Positions 13,549-25,967 of a stretch of 64,000 nt of DNA are shown here, piece after piece. A program made the translations under genes and the position numbers. The stretch spans positions 323,818,147-323,882,146 of the forward strand of contig NC_134455.1 of NCBI RefSeq assembly GCF_047948215.1. Reading direction: 5' to 3'. The stretch comes from Lycorma delicatula. Its lineage: Eukaryota > Arthropoda > Insecta > Hemiptera > Fulgoridae. A model generated the notes under the pieces. That model saw nothing but the letters and a program-made list of their open reading frames with translations. It ran no database searches and was not told where the DNA came from. Position 1 is the first letter of the stretch. Each line of letters begins with the position of its first letter.

Positions 13549-14959
13549 TGGAACACCATCAAGAGATATCAATAAACATACATAGAAACAAAATTCTGAT
13601 CTTTGTATTTTGATTATGTAAATTCTCAGGTGTGAAGACAGTAATTTTATCAGAATATATGATTTATATCACATCATCTGTACGTAGTTAGTATTCTTTT
13701 CAGATGTAAAATAATTAATTTTATTATGCTTAATTTAAAATTCTCTTGCTGTGAGGCTCGGGGAGAAGATTGAAAATTTAGTGAGTGATTGAAATGTATC
13801 TTGTAAAGTGCAATCTTTTAACTAATTCATCCTAGTTAGTTATTAATTGTTACTAGAAAAATGAGAACAAAGAACTTTGTTAACTAATTAATTATTGTAA
13901 TTATAAGTTCAGTGCGACACAACTACAGTGACTACATAGTAATTTAACGTAGAACAAGAAAGAACTTCTATGTATGTATGCTTGTGTTAATTATAACTGC
14001 TTGTTAATAATTGTTGTTTCTGTTATCAGTATATATTTATATATATATATTTTTTTTAACATGTATATGTGTTATTAAATTTTCATTTTGTACAGAATAT
14101 GAATTATACCACAGTTCAATTTATTTTTAATTAATTTTATGCTAATTATTTAAATTAATTATTAAAGTAAATATATCAATCTTTGAATTGCATTTATTTT
14201 ATTATAATATTTATGTTAATTGTATTTTTTTTTAAATTTAATATATGAAGGAACTGTCTTCCTAAAGATTATAATGTGTCTTATTTTTTATGGTTGTGCC
14301 ATAATGTTAGCTAAGTAAAATAAACTATGCCAATTAATTTACTTTGACCATTTGTACAGTCCAAACATTTTCTGATTTCTTAAAAATCTTGTTATAATTT
14401 GTTTGATTCTCCAGCATTACAAATTCAGTTTTCTCTAGTAAATTGATGCAAGAAGATAAAATTAATTTTAAATAAAAATGTTTAGTCTAAATTTCAATAA
14501 TATATTTTTTTCTACAGTTTGTTTTAATATAATTGTACATTATCGTACCAATAAACCATAAACAGAAAACAAACTGCTACTTAACAATTTTATAATTATA
14601 AATTGTTTTCTTTGGAAAGGGAGTGTAAATTTAAGAGCGTATGCTTTATTTAATGTTAACAATTCAACTGTTATATTTTAAATAATATAATTTGTTTCAC
14701 GAAAGTGTCTAGCAAACCAAATAACAGTATTGTGATTCTTATTTAATTTAATTTAATTTAGCACAATCTGTCTGAGAAAAACACTTCTCTTTACTTTTAA
14801 CATAAAAATGAAGTAAACATAAAATGAAGCTTGTAATAATAAAAATTAAAAAATTGTGATAAAATGATATATTTATCTTAAAGATTTTAAGACAGTACGT
14901 TACTACTATATTAAAATTTGATCAAGTAAAACAGAAAAAAATGTTTGTTGCCTCAGTGC

Positions 14960-16260
14960 ATATAATATCAGACAAGCTGCTGTTTGAACTCTTGTCATCG
15001 TTTCCCAAATTTATCACAATATCTCCAATTATATTTTTACACAAACTGTCTACTTCCCATGTTTTTTTTTCTTTAATTACATGTTGAATACAATATTTTC
15101 AAGCATTTGCATCTGCTCTATTAACACCTTCTATCAGTAGATTTTTTACATCACTAAACTTTAATGTTGTGTTATTACTCCCAAATGTAGCTCTCAATTT
15201 GTGCCCATATCAATACTGTCAGGTTAAAATTGCAGTAGTATGGAGGAAGACACATCACAACACAATTTTTCAATTTTGCTATTTCATTTATTTTATAATG
15301 ATTATAGTTTTGTTTAACTGATTTTATTAATCTTTTAAGTTCTACTTTTAACCTGTCTTTGGTGTTTCTTTGATTTTAAACATTGGCAATTTTCAGGTTG
15401 AAGTGTTGGGAATTTTTTCAGTTTTCTGGCAATGGTACATTCTTCATTACTATGATGGATCCTTCAGCAGTAATTCAACAATTTTTTTAAATCGCTGCAT
15501 AAAATTGTCACCATTCATTTCATTGTGACATTCTTGGGAACATATGGATTCAAATACCTACAAACCACCGTTCAAAAACCCATTTTAACTTCGTACATGC
15601 ACTACTATTAATCATTTATCATTTCCAGCTATTTACCATTTTCACTCCCAATTGACAATTCTTTTATAAAAGTATCTTTTGCGGTCTTTATTTCTTCTTA
15701 ATTCATCCATACTTTCTCTTGTACATGTCCTGCATTAACCCAAATATCATCTAAATAATAAATTGTCTTACCCTCTTCACAAAATTGCATAATATCTCTT
15801 AATTCCCTACGCCATGAAATAATATCTTAGTGTTCAATCAATAAAGAATTATTTTTTCTGTACATGAAATCAAAATTGATTGATTTTAAAACATGATGTT
15901 ATGTACTTCTAGAAACATTTGGCAATTCAGAATCTCTATCCACGGCATTTAATATTTTGTTCAAGTTAAGAAGCTCGTTATTGAAATAAAGACTTTTTTC
16001 TGATAGTGATTTTAGTAAAATTGTCCAGCTTTTCAATCGTTTTCATTTGCTTTCTAATTTTTTCAGGGCTAAACAGTTTATCTGATTAAAAGTTGTTCTT
16101 TCGCTCATGCCTGTTGCTCTACTTTTAGAGCAATGTCCCTAACTACAGTTTTAGAGTTATGTTGTTTTTGGGTTATATTTATGTTGCTGATTATTTTTTT
16201 TCAGAGCTGCCTAAGGGTTTTCTTGATTTATATTTCACAACAGAATCAGTCATTGTTAAA
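14960..16260 (-). pseudogene. degenerate IS630/Tc1-like DDE transposase
   Basis: Translating the minus strand gives, in order and across several frameshifts: LPNVSRSTLHHVLKS and an LIEH-DIISWRREL block near 15930-15780 (helix-turn-helix to catalytic-domain linker); a first-Asp block IYYLDDIWVNAGH near 15745; and LPPYYCNFNLTVLIWAQIES near 15260-15200. The last corresponds to the LPPYHxxLNPIExxW block carrying the third acidic residue of the DDE triad. The glutamate position reads V-L, so the active site is damaged even apart from the stops. This is the cut-and-paste transposase type common in insect genomes. No terminal inverted repeats were identified, so the limits are only those of the recognisable coding remnant. 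Confidence 0.65.
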
Positions 16261-16269
16261 ACCTGTTTG

Positions 16270-17520
16270 ATAAAAACACGGGATAAATTAAAATGAATGG
16301 AATTAATATTTGATAATACTGTATTGTATAGTACAGAGTAATATGATAACATAGACTGAAATACTTTCTTTTACCGAACTGAATAATAGTGTGAAGCATT
16401 ACAAATGGTGTTATCATTATTTAAAATCATTAACAAAGACTCACCAAAATTTTTAATTGCTGCTTATCATTGGCATGCCGCAGTGCCAGACAAGTGATAG
16501 CTTATAGTAGTACATTATTATACGCATGAAACAGTAATTATTCTTGCACGTGGGAGTAACAAGAATCAGCCTATACTGCTAAGATATAACTGATACATGC
16601 TGAATTCATTATTTTTATCTCCTACACCTTTTCATGACATGGTGTATAGTTGTCTCTGTTACAGTGAGTCCTTCACTCAGAACACAATGTTCATCTTCTA
16701 TTGTTAACTTTTTTTTTAATATATCTAACCATTTTTTGTGTTTAATTTTTTTTAAGACTACTATTTTATATTACTTCTCTACTCCCACATTTGATATATT
16801 TTTCATGTTTCTGATCTAATAGTAATTAAATAATTTAATTTTATTATTAAAAGAATCCAACCTATTTGGTTAAGTGCTAGTGTTTTTGAATTTCATCTGA
16901 AAGATTGTGGATACAACTTGTGAATTATGTGTTCTGCAACAATTAAATTGCTTTCTTTTTGTTCATTTTCCTGAATTGTAATAAAATTTTCTAAAGCAAG
17001 TGAATTGCCTTCAATGATTCATTGGTATTTAACAGTGTGAAACTGCTTCTAAAGTCAAAATACCACTGCAGTTAGTATCACTTACAATAATTATATTATA
17101 GGAAATCTCAGTCATGATTACTATATAGATGTAGTAATTGCATTAAAACTTTGAGTTATGTGTAAGCACATGCTTACATATAACTCAAAGTTTTCTAATT
17201 AAATTTCATTTTAATTTATACTAGTTATAATTTATTCATATAAAATTTTGCTAACTTTATCATTAGCAATTTTTGTTCAAATATCACATTTTTGAAATAG
17301 AGGGATTAAAAGTAATCACCCAGCCATATTTAATAACTGAAGAATATATATCGATAAAAAATATTTCTGGTTCTTAATCTAAACTGATATATTCATTTTA
17401 ACTATAATGATCAGTTATTAGTACTGTAGACTTTTTCATGTTTTATTTTGCAGAAAATTTTCAGTAGAATAAGTTTAGGGAAAATTTAACATTTTATGAA
17501 ATTACTTCTGCTTATACAAA
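16270..17520. other. AT-rich sequence without recognisable genes
   Basis: No coding signal that I can support; the 16634-16819 open frame is low-complexity F/I/S-rich. The near-perfect fold-back at 17145-17194 is the only clear structure. Confidence 0.55.
17145..17194. repeat. 24-bp inverted repeat, one mismatch, 2-nt loop
   Basis: Arms 17145-17168 and 17171-17194 pair at 23 of 24 positions around the dinucleotide CA. Confidence 0.88.
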
Positions 17521-17524
17521 TCAG

Positions 17525-18198
17525 ACTCACCCATGTACCCCTGGAGATGTACAGGTGAGTGGGAAGATGGATGCGAAGGCATCACTTTTCTGCTGTTGGT
17601 GGGAGAGATGGGATTAGTCAATGAAAGGCAGATTGATCCTGAACTTCCAGAGAAGGCTGTGCGGAAAACGTGAACTAGGGTATGAATTGACCTAATTTCT
17701 TATCGGTCTTGGATGTTTCAAAGCACACTTGTGAACCTGATTGCTAAGACCCTCTGCAAATTGTGATTACTGCAGGGGAGGAGGACATTGCAGAAAACAT
17801 GGTCTTTGTATGCAATTGGTTCTTTTAGCAAAGGGAAGCGTGCAGAAGAGAATTCAGAATGCTTACCCCAGAGAATATCATTGGGACTACGCTTCAGACT
17901 ATATGATAGTGGCATGTGGTGTCCACAATGCTGGTTGAGATCGTATGAACCAAGTTGGCAGAAGATGTCCAGGGGTGAATAATTACCCCTGAGTCTTCCT
18001 TTGAGGAGGTTGAGATGTGTGAATGGAGACAAGTCACATGGGGTGCTGTGATAATACCATTAGATGAGTCTGGCATTCCATATTGTTTAGGGGGAGGGGT
18101 TTTAGTGGGTAGGCCCACAAGGGAGAGTCCCATACTTGTATTGGGTATGAGACCACATGTTTTCTATAAAAGAAACTCCCCAGCAAAAAAAGAAAAAA
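17525..18198 (+). mobile_element. GC-richer repeat island ending in an A-rich tail, probable LINE 3' end
   Basis: Composition jumps from AT-rich to near 45-50% GC at about 17525 and falls back after 18198. The right end reads through a G-rich segment (18080-18115) into a tract of about 15 nt that is mostly A (18184-18198), the arrangement of a non-LTR retrotransposon 3' UTR with its poly-A. Overlapping short frames on both strands (for example 17741-17938 and 17718-18032) show no family I recognise. The assignment to a LINE rests on composition and tail, so it remains tentative. Confidence 0.4.
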
Positions 18199-18199
18199 T

Positions 18200-19440
18200 G
18201 TGTTAAAATAGGTATGAAAACTATGTATTGTGGTTCATTTCATAGGATTTCAGCAAATGTAGATTGCATGAATACTTGAGATTTTTTATGTTCTCATCAT
18301 CAAAATCTACATATAAGGGAAAGTAAGATCAATATTTACAAAATTTTGCATCTATCATACAAAATTTTAAAATTCTTATGTTTTTTATATAATTTAAAGT
18401 TTTAGTTTTTTAACCTGTAGAAAAGTTTAGACTAAAATATTTAAAAACTATTCATCTTGTACTTTTGAATTCCATCTTTTAATAAAGATTATTGCAGTAA
18501 GATTTTGTAAGAACACTGGAAAGGGAATGATTGCTCCCTGAGCAAACAGTAAACTGGATAAACATGATTGTTTACCCAGTTAAAATAACCTATTCCTGAG
18601 GTATTGTTAAAAAAATACTGTTTTTTCTTTTCAAATATATTTGATTTTAATTTTAAAATTACAATTTTGACTCCCATATTTCAAAAAGGGAAACAGAAAT
18701 ATAAAAATTTACAATGGTAAACTTCACTATAACATTATTAAGTCCCAAAAATTTAATCTGATTCTTTTGTAAGATAGAACACCTTGAATTTCTTCAAAAA
18801 ATCCAGTTATTGCTAAAGAATGAACATACTTTATAATTTGTAAGTATTATGGAATCATAATGTTTAATAAGTATGTTTTAGTACTTTTTTTTTTTGCAAA
18901 GAATATGCAGATAACATGCAATTTATTATAAAATCCACACGCAGCAAGTTTTTTAATAAGTAATTTAATATTAACTACACCAAATGCACAACGAAAATCA
19001 GTATAAAATGCATAAAGATATTAAAGAATGATTGAAGAGCTTAGTTAAAACCTGTGCAAAAAAGGTAGAGAGTTTCTTCACTAAAAGAGGATGATTTTAT
19101 TCCGTGCCTATGAAAGAGTTATCATTAACTCAAATGGCCTTCTCAGCATCATTCTCAGTTAAAATAATGCAGGAATCGTTAAAGTTAAATGTAATTTTAG
19201 TTGAGGAAAAATTACTTCAGTTTTTTATTGTGAATGTTTGCCTTCAGTTATCATTAGCGCAATTTCAAAAATATGAGTAGTAGTGTAGAAGTTTTTTTTA
19301 TATTTGAACAGTATTACAACGTTTATATAAAACGAGTATATTCAGAAATAGTCATTTAAAAGTTTTTTTATTTTCTGTATAAAAACCCCATGACCTTGTA
19401 ACTTGGTTGCCCAAATGGATTAATCACATGTTAAGTCTCT
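18200..19440. other. AT-rich sequence without recognisable genes
   Basis: No gene seen. An 18-bp perfect palindrome lies at 19434-19451, and an imperfect 12-bp fold-back (arms 18552-18563 and 18570-18581, one mismatch). Confidence 0.55.
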
Positions 19441-19449
19441 TATAAGAGA

Positions 19450-19672
19450 CTAGCTGTTTAACCAGAACCTGGACCCTTTGGGACTCAGGTCAGCCCATGT
19501 GAATCCCAGAGCCAACTCATGGGTTTTACAAGGCCACAGACATTGCCTCGCTCACCATTCCCAATTTGTCAGAGGGACTGGCATCTTGGCACCTGCAGAA
19601 TTTGCTTTGGTTGCCATTCCCATCTACCCAAAGGGCTCCACCTCGTGAACCCCTGCAGTTTTAGTTATGATT
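19450..19672. repeat. GC-rich island with two diverged tandem units
   Basis: A sharp GC-rich patch. Two units of roughly 57 bp share a CCATTCCCA start and a CCTGCAG end (about 19553-19608 and 19612-19665) but have diverged in between. No ORF and no known element is recognised. Confidence 0.45.
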
Positions 19673-20116
19673 AGCATAAATTCTTGAGTGTTTGATAAAA
19701 ACAACTGGAGCCTGTAAGTAAAAAATTGGTTAAAATAAGATAAGTTACCAGCATCTTTCAAATGTTAAAACAGCTATACAGGACATGAATTGCCTACTTA
19801 AGACGCAACAACATATAAGTTTTAATATGGAATATTTTTTTTCAGGAGGAAACCTTGTCAAATATACGGAGTTACTGTTCACATAATTTGAGAATAATAA
19901 ATACAATCCAATTTTTTCTCTCCATATCATATTGTCTAATTTACAAATATGAGTAGTTAAAACCTGCTGTTGGAACTCTTTCTTTAGAATAATACTAATA
20001 CAAAGTTGGTTAATACTCATACAAAATAGAAAACAATACTCGCTTAAGTGACATGATATTGTTGAATATTAGGTTATAAAATTGTTCACAAAGGTACTCA
20101 AACTGTCAGTGTACTT

Positions 20117-20155
20117 GTAATACCTTATGGTGGTTCCGAAGGCTAAACAGAAAAG
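20117..20155 (+). mobile_element. SINE tail fragment
   Basis: About 39 bp match the 3' end shared by the SINEs elsewhere in the window (TAATACCT-TGGTGGTTCC-AGGCTAAACAG), followed by A-rich sequence. Only the extreme 3' end is present, consistent with a strongly 5'-truncated insertion. Confidence 0.6.
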
Positions 20156-20469
20156 ACACATGGCAATGAAGTGGCAGTGACTGCTGTTGTAAGTATCCTG
20201 TAACAAGCAAGGGTTCACCATAGTCCTGCTTGTGCACTCTTCAGAGCGGGATCCGTAATCAGTGTTTTTGTAATTGCTTGCACTCACTTTGTAAATGATG
20301 CTCGATCATTTACTTGTGTAAATGATCAAGCAGCAGCGAAGAATGAGAGGAGAACAATCAGGCCAACAGCTGCCCTTATCTTGCTGTGGACAGTTGTCAT
20401 ATTTTGGGCTTGCCGAACAAAGTAGTAGATATTAGCGAATAAATAGATAGATTAGCTTATTTTATTTAC

Positions 20470-21640
20470 TTAGGGAAGCACTGGTGAAGATGTAGATTGG
20501 AGAATCTAAGGTAAAACCCTGGCAGGTTAGAAATGAAGAGGTTATCAGGAGGGGAGTGGAGATGTTTTCGTCTTCTCCTCCAGTGAGGAAAGCCAAGCTA
20601 GTTAAGACAGGTATGCCCACCCAGATACTAAAGTGTAGTCTGTTTAGTGATTTTGTTAAGGCTGTGGGCAGGGCTGGTAGTTCTGTCCCTCTAGTAGCAC
20701 AATTTGAAGGACAATGTTAGCAGTTGTTTTTTAAAGGCCTTTGTCTGCAGCAATTCGCAGATGAGTAATCTGGAGGCTTAATGAATTTAAGGCAATGCTG
20801 TCTACTTTGGCGAATGGATTTGAGGCACTTGCCCAAGCCAAATGAAGTCAAGGAAATTGTAGTTAAAAAAGCAGGTTCCATCCTGGTACCAGTGCCTGTG
20901 CCTATTAGCTAGAGTGGAAACGCTATGCTGAGATGCTTAAAGGCAAGCGGGAGATCAGCTTAGCTTGCAAGCAGCCAGAAGTCATCTTCTTAAACAGGAA
21001 GGAGAGCTCCAGAAAACAAAGAAATTGGAGATTAATTTCAGACTATAATTCAAGGCAAGAGGTCAAATTTGAAAATTAGGAATATAAAGGATACTGGGAA
21101 ATGCATGTTTGTTGTAGCGGATGACAAAGAGACAAGAGTCATTTCAAAATCTGTTAGTAAAAAGTTCAGAGGTCAAGGTGGATCAAAAATGTAAAAGGAG
21201 GCCTGGAGTCTGTCTAATATATAGATTGTTGCTTGTTCGAGGATGTTGTCTCATATGAGAGCAAAGACAGCCTTGGATGTGGCGACATTCAATTCCGAGA
21301 AAAAGTTTTGATTCAAAACAGATGTGTTGCACAAGGTATCATAGTATATTCGAAGTTGGTCCTATGCTGTTTAACAAATTTGTTGCTGAGAGTATGCTGT
21401 TTGTGGATTTCTCTTCTAGTAAAGCCAAGGAGTACATTAATGTTTTAAGTGTTGTAGATTTGGTCATAGGGCAAAATTTTGTCGATATGCTTCATTCTGT
21501 GAGCATTGTGGTGATGACGGTTGCAAGCGTGAAGAGTGTCCTAAAATGTCTGAGGCTCTTACTTGTATAAATTGCAGAAGGTTGTGCAAGGATTGCCAGC
21601 ACTTGGTCGATAGTAAGGACTGTGGTTGTTATTTGTGAGC
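20470..21640 (+). pseudogene. R1-like LINE, ORF1 remnant with zinc knuckles (left half)
   Basis: A moderate-GC block with broken + strand frames. From 21483 one frame reads RYASF-CEHCGDDGCKREEC-PKMSEALT-CINC and continues to a further Cys-rich segment ending near 21625. This is the zinc-knuckle array of a gag-like LINE ORF1 protein, which binds the element's RNA. In the first knuckle the usual His is Cys. Upstream pieces (LVAQFEGQC near 20690, ANGFEALAQA near 20810) plausibly belong to the same ORF but are frame-broken. The sequence is interrupted at about 21640 by an opposite-strand LINE; the matching ORF2 resumes near 23815. Together they define one old element. Confidence 0.6.
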
Positions 21641-23800
21641 TGTTGAGATGTTTTATTTAATTCATTGCATGATAAAGTTGTAACAGATAAATTCTGCACA
21701 CAATGAAGTGTCGTTATCAGTGCTTGGACAAAGAATTACTACAATAAGCAATTTAGCCAAACAAATCAGATTTAAAAATTCAGATAATAGTATAAGAAAA
21801 TTAAAAAGCGTATATGGGTGAAATACATAGCAATAATAAAATATGTGAATAAAGATACAAGAATGTGCCTTAAGAAACAAGAAATTAGATAACATCGGTG
21901 TATTGTTCCCTAAAATATTACGGATGTTTGTCCCTAATTTAAATTTACAATGCATTGCCGCATAACAGATACAGTTCACAAGTATATGGTGTACTGTGAG
22001 ATGGCAGTCGCAGCGAACACAAACAGATCCGTTGATCCGAGTCATGAGATGTCCATGATTCTAGTGTGCGCTATTTGCAAACGGCAAATAAGAACCTCCT
22101 CTTGACGGCTACTTCATGGTGACAGTGTTCTTATTTAGACGAAGTTATTGTCGATGGTAGCATGCCATTCAGTTTGCCACTCATCATGAACCATCCTTTT
22201 AAGAAACCAGATAATCATCAGAAACAATGCGATTAATGAAAGGAGACTTCCAAAAAGCCTTTTTTGCCACATTACCAGCACGCTTATTGCCTGAAATTCC
22301 AATATGGCTGGGGATCCAGACTCACACTTGTATTACGCGGTGTCATTTCAGAAGTAGTGGTCTGTATTTCACGGACAACAGGGTGTTTAGAGTAGATTTT
22401 ACAAATCGCCTGCAAGGAACTCAAGGAATCTAAACAGCCAAGTACTGTCGATATGTTGGGCTAATTATATTTAAGGCCTTATTAATAGTTTACAGCTCAG
22501 TGAAGAAAATACTGATGATGGTGGGAAGGCCAAACATGTATGTTCTATTGTAGACCACAAAAGCACAACCAACAGAGTAATCTTGTTTAGAGCCATCTGT
22601 ATTAATTACAGCATCAGGACTCATGCTACTTACATTATTATACATTTTTTCTTGTATGATAACCAGATTCATGTCGTTTTTGTCAAAGATTAAACTAGTA
22701 ATTTACCAGAGAAGGCCGCTAAGGTGGGTAGTAACAGTAAGAACTGGAGGTAATTGTATGTTTTGAAATAAGAAAAGGCACTGACTTCTAATGTCTAGCG
22801 GAGCAATAGATCTTGATTATTCCTGATATCAATTAAGATTCAGCTTAGAGAACATTGCATCAAAGTTAGTAAGATTTGATTGCGCTTTAATGCGAGCTAC
22901 ATAGGAGCAGATCATTTGGTTTCATCTATTCCAAAGAGAAGGCTGTCCACTAGTAATCTTACCATGGGGCTTGAACGAAACACACCTGTAGCAAGACGGA
23001 TGAATGAATGAATGAATGATGTACTGCATCGAGCATCTTTAGAGCAGTGGCCCATGCGGATGAATAAGCCATGCAGCCATAGTCTAAGCAGGAACAGACC
23101 AGAGCTTGGTAGAAGCGAAACATGCATAAACGATCAGCTTTCCAAAAAGTATTGGACAGAATTCTCAGCATGTCTAGCATTTTTAGACATTTTACTTTAA
23201 GCTCCTTTAAATGTGTTACCCACGTCAGTCATTAGTCAAACCACAATCCTCTGGTTGAACCAAAATCTAACCCACGTGCATGGTTCAACTGGTACACCAT
23301 GTAAACAAAATTTGAAAGTAAAGTGAGTAAAGCAAATGTATTTAGTTTTGTTTGGGGAAAAGGTGAATCTAATTGTTTTACACTTCGATTCTAAATGGGT
23401 TATTGTGTTTTGAAGTAGTCTCTTGGCAGTAGCTAAAGCTCTACATGCAATGTAAATTGAAAAATTATCTACAAATCATGAAGATGTAATGGGTTTTCTC
23501 ATGCAGTTTGTTATATTATTTATGGCTCTGCAAATAAGGTAAAACTTGGACCTTCCCTGTGGTATTTCATTTTCTAGTGTGAAACTTTCAGATAACTTAC
23601 TTCCAACTCAAACTAGAAAGGATAGACTATTCAGAAAACCGCTGATAAATGCAAGGAGATTCCGTTTTATACCCCATTTATGTAGTATATTTAGGATTAG
23701 ACAATGGTGGACTAGAGAATTGTCCTTGTTGCACAGTCTGTTAACTGTCTCAGGAGATCTGCTCAGCAAGAGAGTGATCTGAATGGCGAGCAGTTTTGGT
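21640..23800 (-). pseudogene. I-like LINE with RNase H, inserted on the minus strand
   Basis: Reading from 23750 down to 21650, the ORF2 landmarks appear in correct order: an RT palm segment with ILHKWGIKRNLLAFISGFL; NEIPQG near 23560; a VDNF block near 23480 where VDDF or YADD is usual; the thumb region with LDYG and VHH near 23070-23000; a TGVFRSSP block near 22970; an RNase H block containing VINTDGSKQ near 22610-22580; and a final C-x2-C...LTVHHILVNC zinc-binding segment near 22020-21960. This layout (RT, RNase H, terminal zinc finger) fits the I superfamily. Frameshifts and stops make it non-functional. It splits the R1-like element, so it is the younger of the two. Confidence 0.72.
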
Positions 23801-24297
23801 AGTTGACTATCAAAGGTAGAGGTCTGAATGTTTTCATTTGGTGAGGATATAAAAAAGGGATTCTTTGTGTTCTTTTGTTAGAAAGCAAATAAGGATTCTT
23901 GGGGTATTGTGTATCGATTTCTAGGGCATAAGTGTAAGAAAAATATTCTTTTGTTGGCTCTCTCCACCTGTTTTGTTTCTAATAAAGCTGAGATTCTAAA
24001 CATTCTATTGAATGATTTATTTCTGGATGATGATGTGACTAATGAATCTTTGTATCATCTGTGAGTCTGAGAGGAAGTTTCTGCTTTTTGCTCTGATGTT
24101 TTATTTGTGAAAATTACAGAGACAGAAGTACGTCAGGTAATCTTCAGTTCTGGTAGGAATAAAGCCCCAGGTTCCAATGGAATCACAGTGGAGCTCCCCT
24201 TGTCCGTTTTGTCAGAATTTGTATTGGTACTTTGAATAGAGTTTATAATAGGCTACTCTTTGCTGGCTATTCCCAGTTTTGATACCCTATTCCAAGT

Positions 24298-24333
24298 TTT
24301 CTGGGAAAAAGGTGTTTACCTTTTTCCCAGAAA
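24298..24333. repeat. 16-bp perfect inverted repeat inside the R1-like LINE
   Basis: Arms 24298-24313 and 24318-24333 pair perfectly around GTTT. It sits in RT coding sequence and disrupts it. Confidence 0.88.
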
Positions 24334-25901
24334 TTGTGGTTTAAAGGTGATGACAAGGATCCCACTGTGAGCTTCTCTTATAATCCTCTAATGCTTCTGC
24401 CAGTTATTGGAAAGGTTCTTGAGAAGGTTTTGTGTCTTTGTATTACTGATAGACTGAATTCTAGAATGTTGTTGTTGGATGATGATATGGTTTTTGCATT
24501 GGCAGGGGCATAGAAGATGCTATTCTTAAGGTTATGAGCACTGTTTCTTCTAGTGAGTCTGAGTATGTCTCGGGTACCTTGGATCAATTTTGGTTTTCAT
24601 CTGCAAGCTTTTAATAATCTGTGGTGGCTTCTACCTTGTTTCAGCTGCAGAAGCGTGATTGTATGCAGAATGAGCTGAATATATTCATAGTTATTTCAGC
24701 AGTCGAGATGTCGTTCTTTGATATGCCATCTCAGAAGTAGGAAATATGCTACACAAGGTTGTCCGCATAGTAGTGTTTTAGGACCTTTGTTTTGGGTTGG
24801 TTGAATTCGATTCTTTGAAGCGACTGGGGTTACACAGTAGATGCTGCGTCGTCACGTATGCAGATGATGGACTTTTGCTGGTTAAAGGAGATTCAAGGAA
24901 TGAGATCAAATTCAGAACAGGCCAGGTTTGCAAGATACTCCAGTTATGAAGTTTGCAACATAAAATAGTGTTTAGCCCAGAAAAAACAACAATAATGTTG
25001 CTCAAGGAACAACTAGCTGTTACACGATGACTGTGTGTATCAATGGCAGGTTATCGAATTAGATATGTTCTGCTGCAGATGTATCTAGGTATTATCCTTG
25101 ATGAGAATCTTTGATTCAAGGAGCACTTTCAATATGCTTTAAAGAAGCTTGTTCTGCTTTCTTCAGTGTTCAAAGAGCAGTTCACCTCGATTGGGGGCTA
25201 AATTTCAGAATCATATGTGTTCAATATAAATGCGTATGCTGCACCTGTTCGGGCTGATTGAATGAGATACAAATATTGTAGGAATATTTTGAGGAGAACC
25301 AAGCATTTCCTATTGTTATCTGTGATTGGTGCCTACAGGATTGCATCTCTAAAGGCGATCTGTATTATTTCTTGTATTAAGCCTACTGATATTCTTGCAA
25401 CTAAGCGCCAATTTTGTTATGATGCGAAGAAGGTAAGCTTACTTACTTCTGGGCACATAAAAGAGACAAACAAGGTTTCCATTTATGGCAGGTATGGTGG
25501 ACTGAGTAGTACAATGGACGTTATACGATGGCATTTTTCCTAATGTAAGAAGTTGCAATTTGTTTAGTGGATTTTCTCCAAATGGCATATTACACAATTT
25601 CTTTCTGAACATGATGCTTTTTGAGATAGGCTGGACAGATTTGGTTTGATTAATTCAAGCTTGTGTCCAGAGTATAGGCCCATGATGTTTGCGTCATGAC
25701 TTATATGTCTGCCCCAGGTATAAAGCAGAATATACCAAAGTAGTTAAAGAGCCTTAGAGGATCAATTTTGGTTTTGGTCTGCAAGTTAACTGGAGAACCA
25801 AAAGGGAATGGAACATAGTTGCTGGCTTCCTTAGATTCTTAGTCTTGTGAAGGATGGCTGAGGAGTTCTGATGCTGTTATAGATATATAAATAGAATAAA
25901 G

Positions 25902-25967
25902 ACCTGGGTGACTAGGGGGCCCCTAGTCACCCAGGTAATGTAAGCCTTGGTGCTTACATTACCAAGG
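25902..25967. repeat. cluster of overlapping fold-backs
   Basis: A 17-bp perfect inverted repeat with a 1-nt loop (25902-25918 and 25920-25936) runs directly into a 12-bp perfect one (25934-25945 and 25952-25963, loop CTTGGT). The loop plus flank pairs again with ACCAAGG ending at 25967. Successive arms reuse each other's sequence. Confidence 0.88.

Larger units (their letters stand above)
9240..14950. other. AT-rich sequence without recognisable genes
   Basis: Long AT-rich stretch with poly-A and poly-T tracts and no frame of coding quality. Two clear fold-backs occur (11978-12031 and 13513-13548). A TTTAA pentamer run lies near 14738-14760. Nothing else can be supported. Confidence 0.6.
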
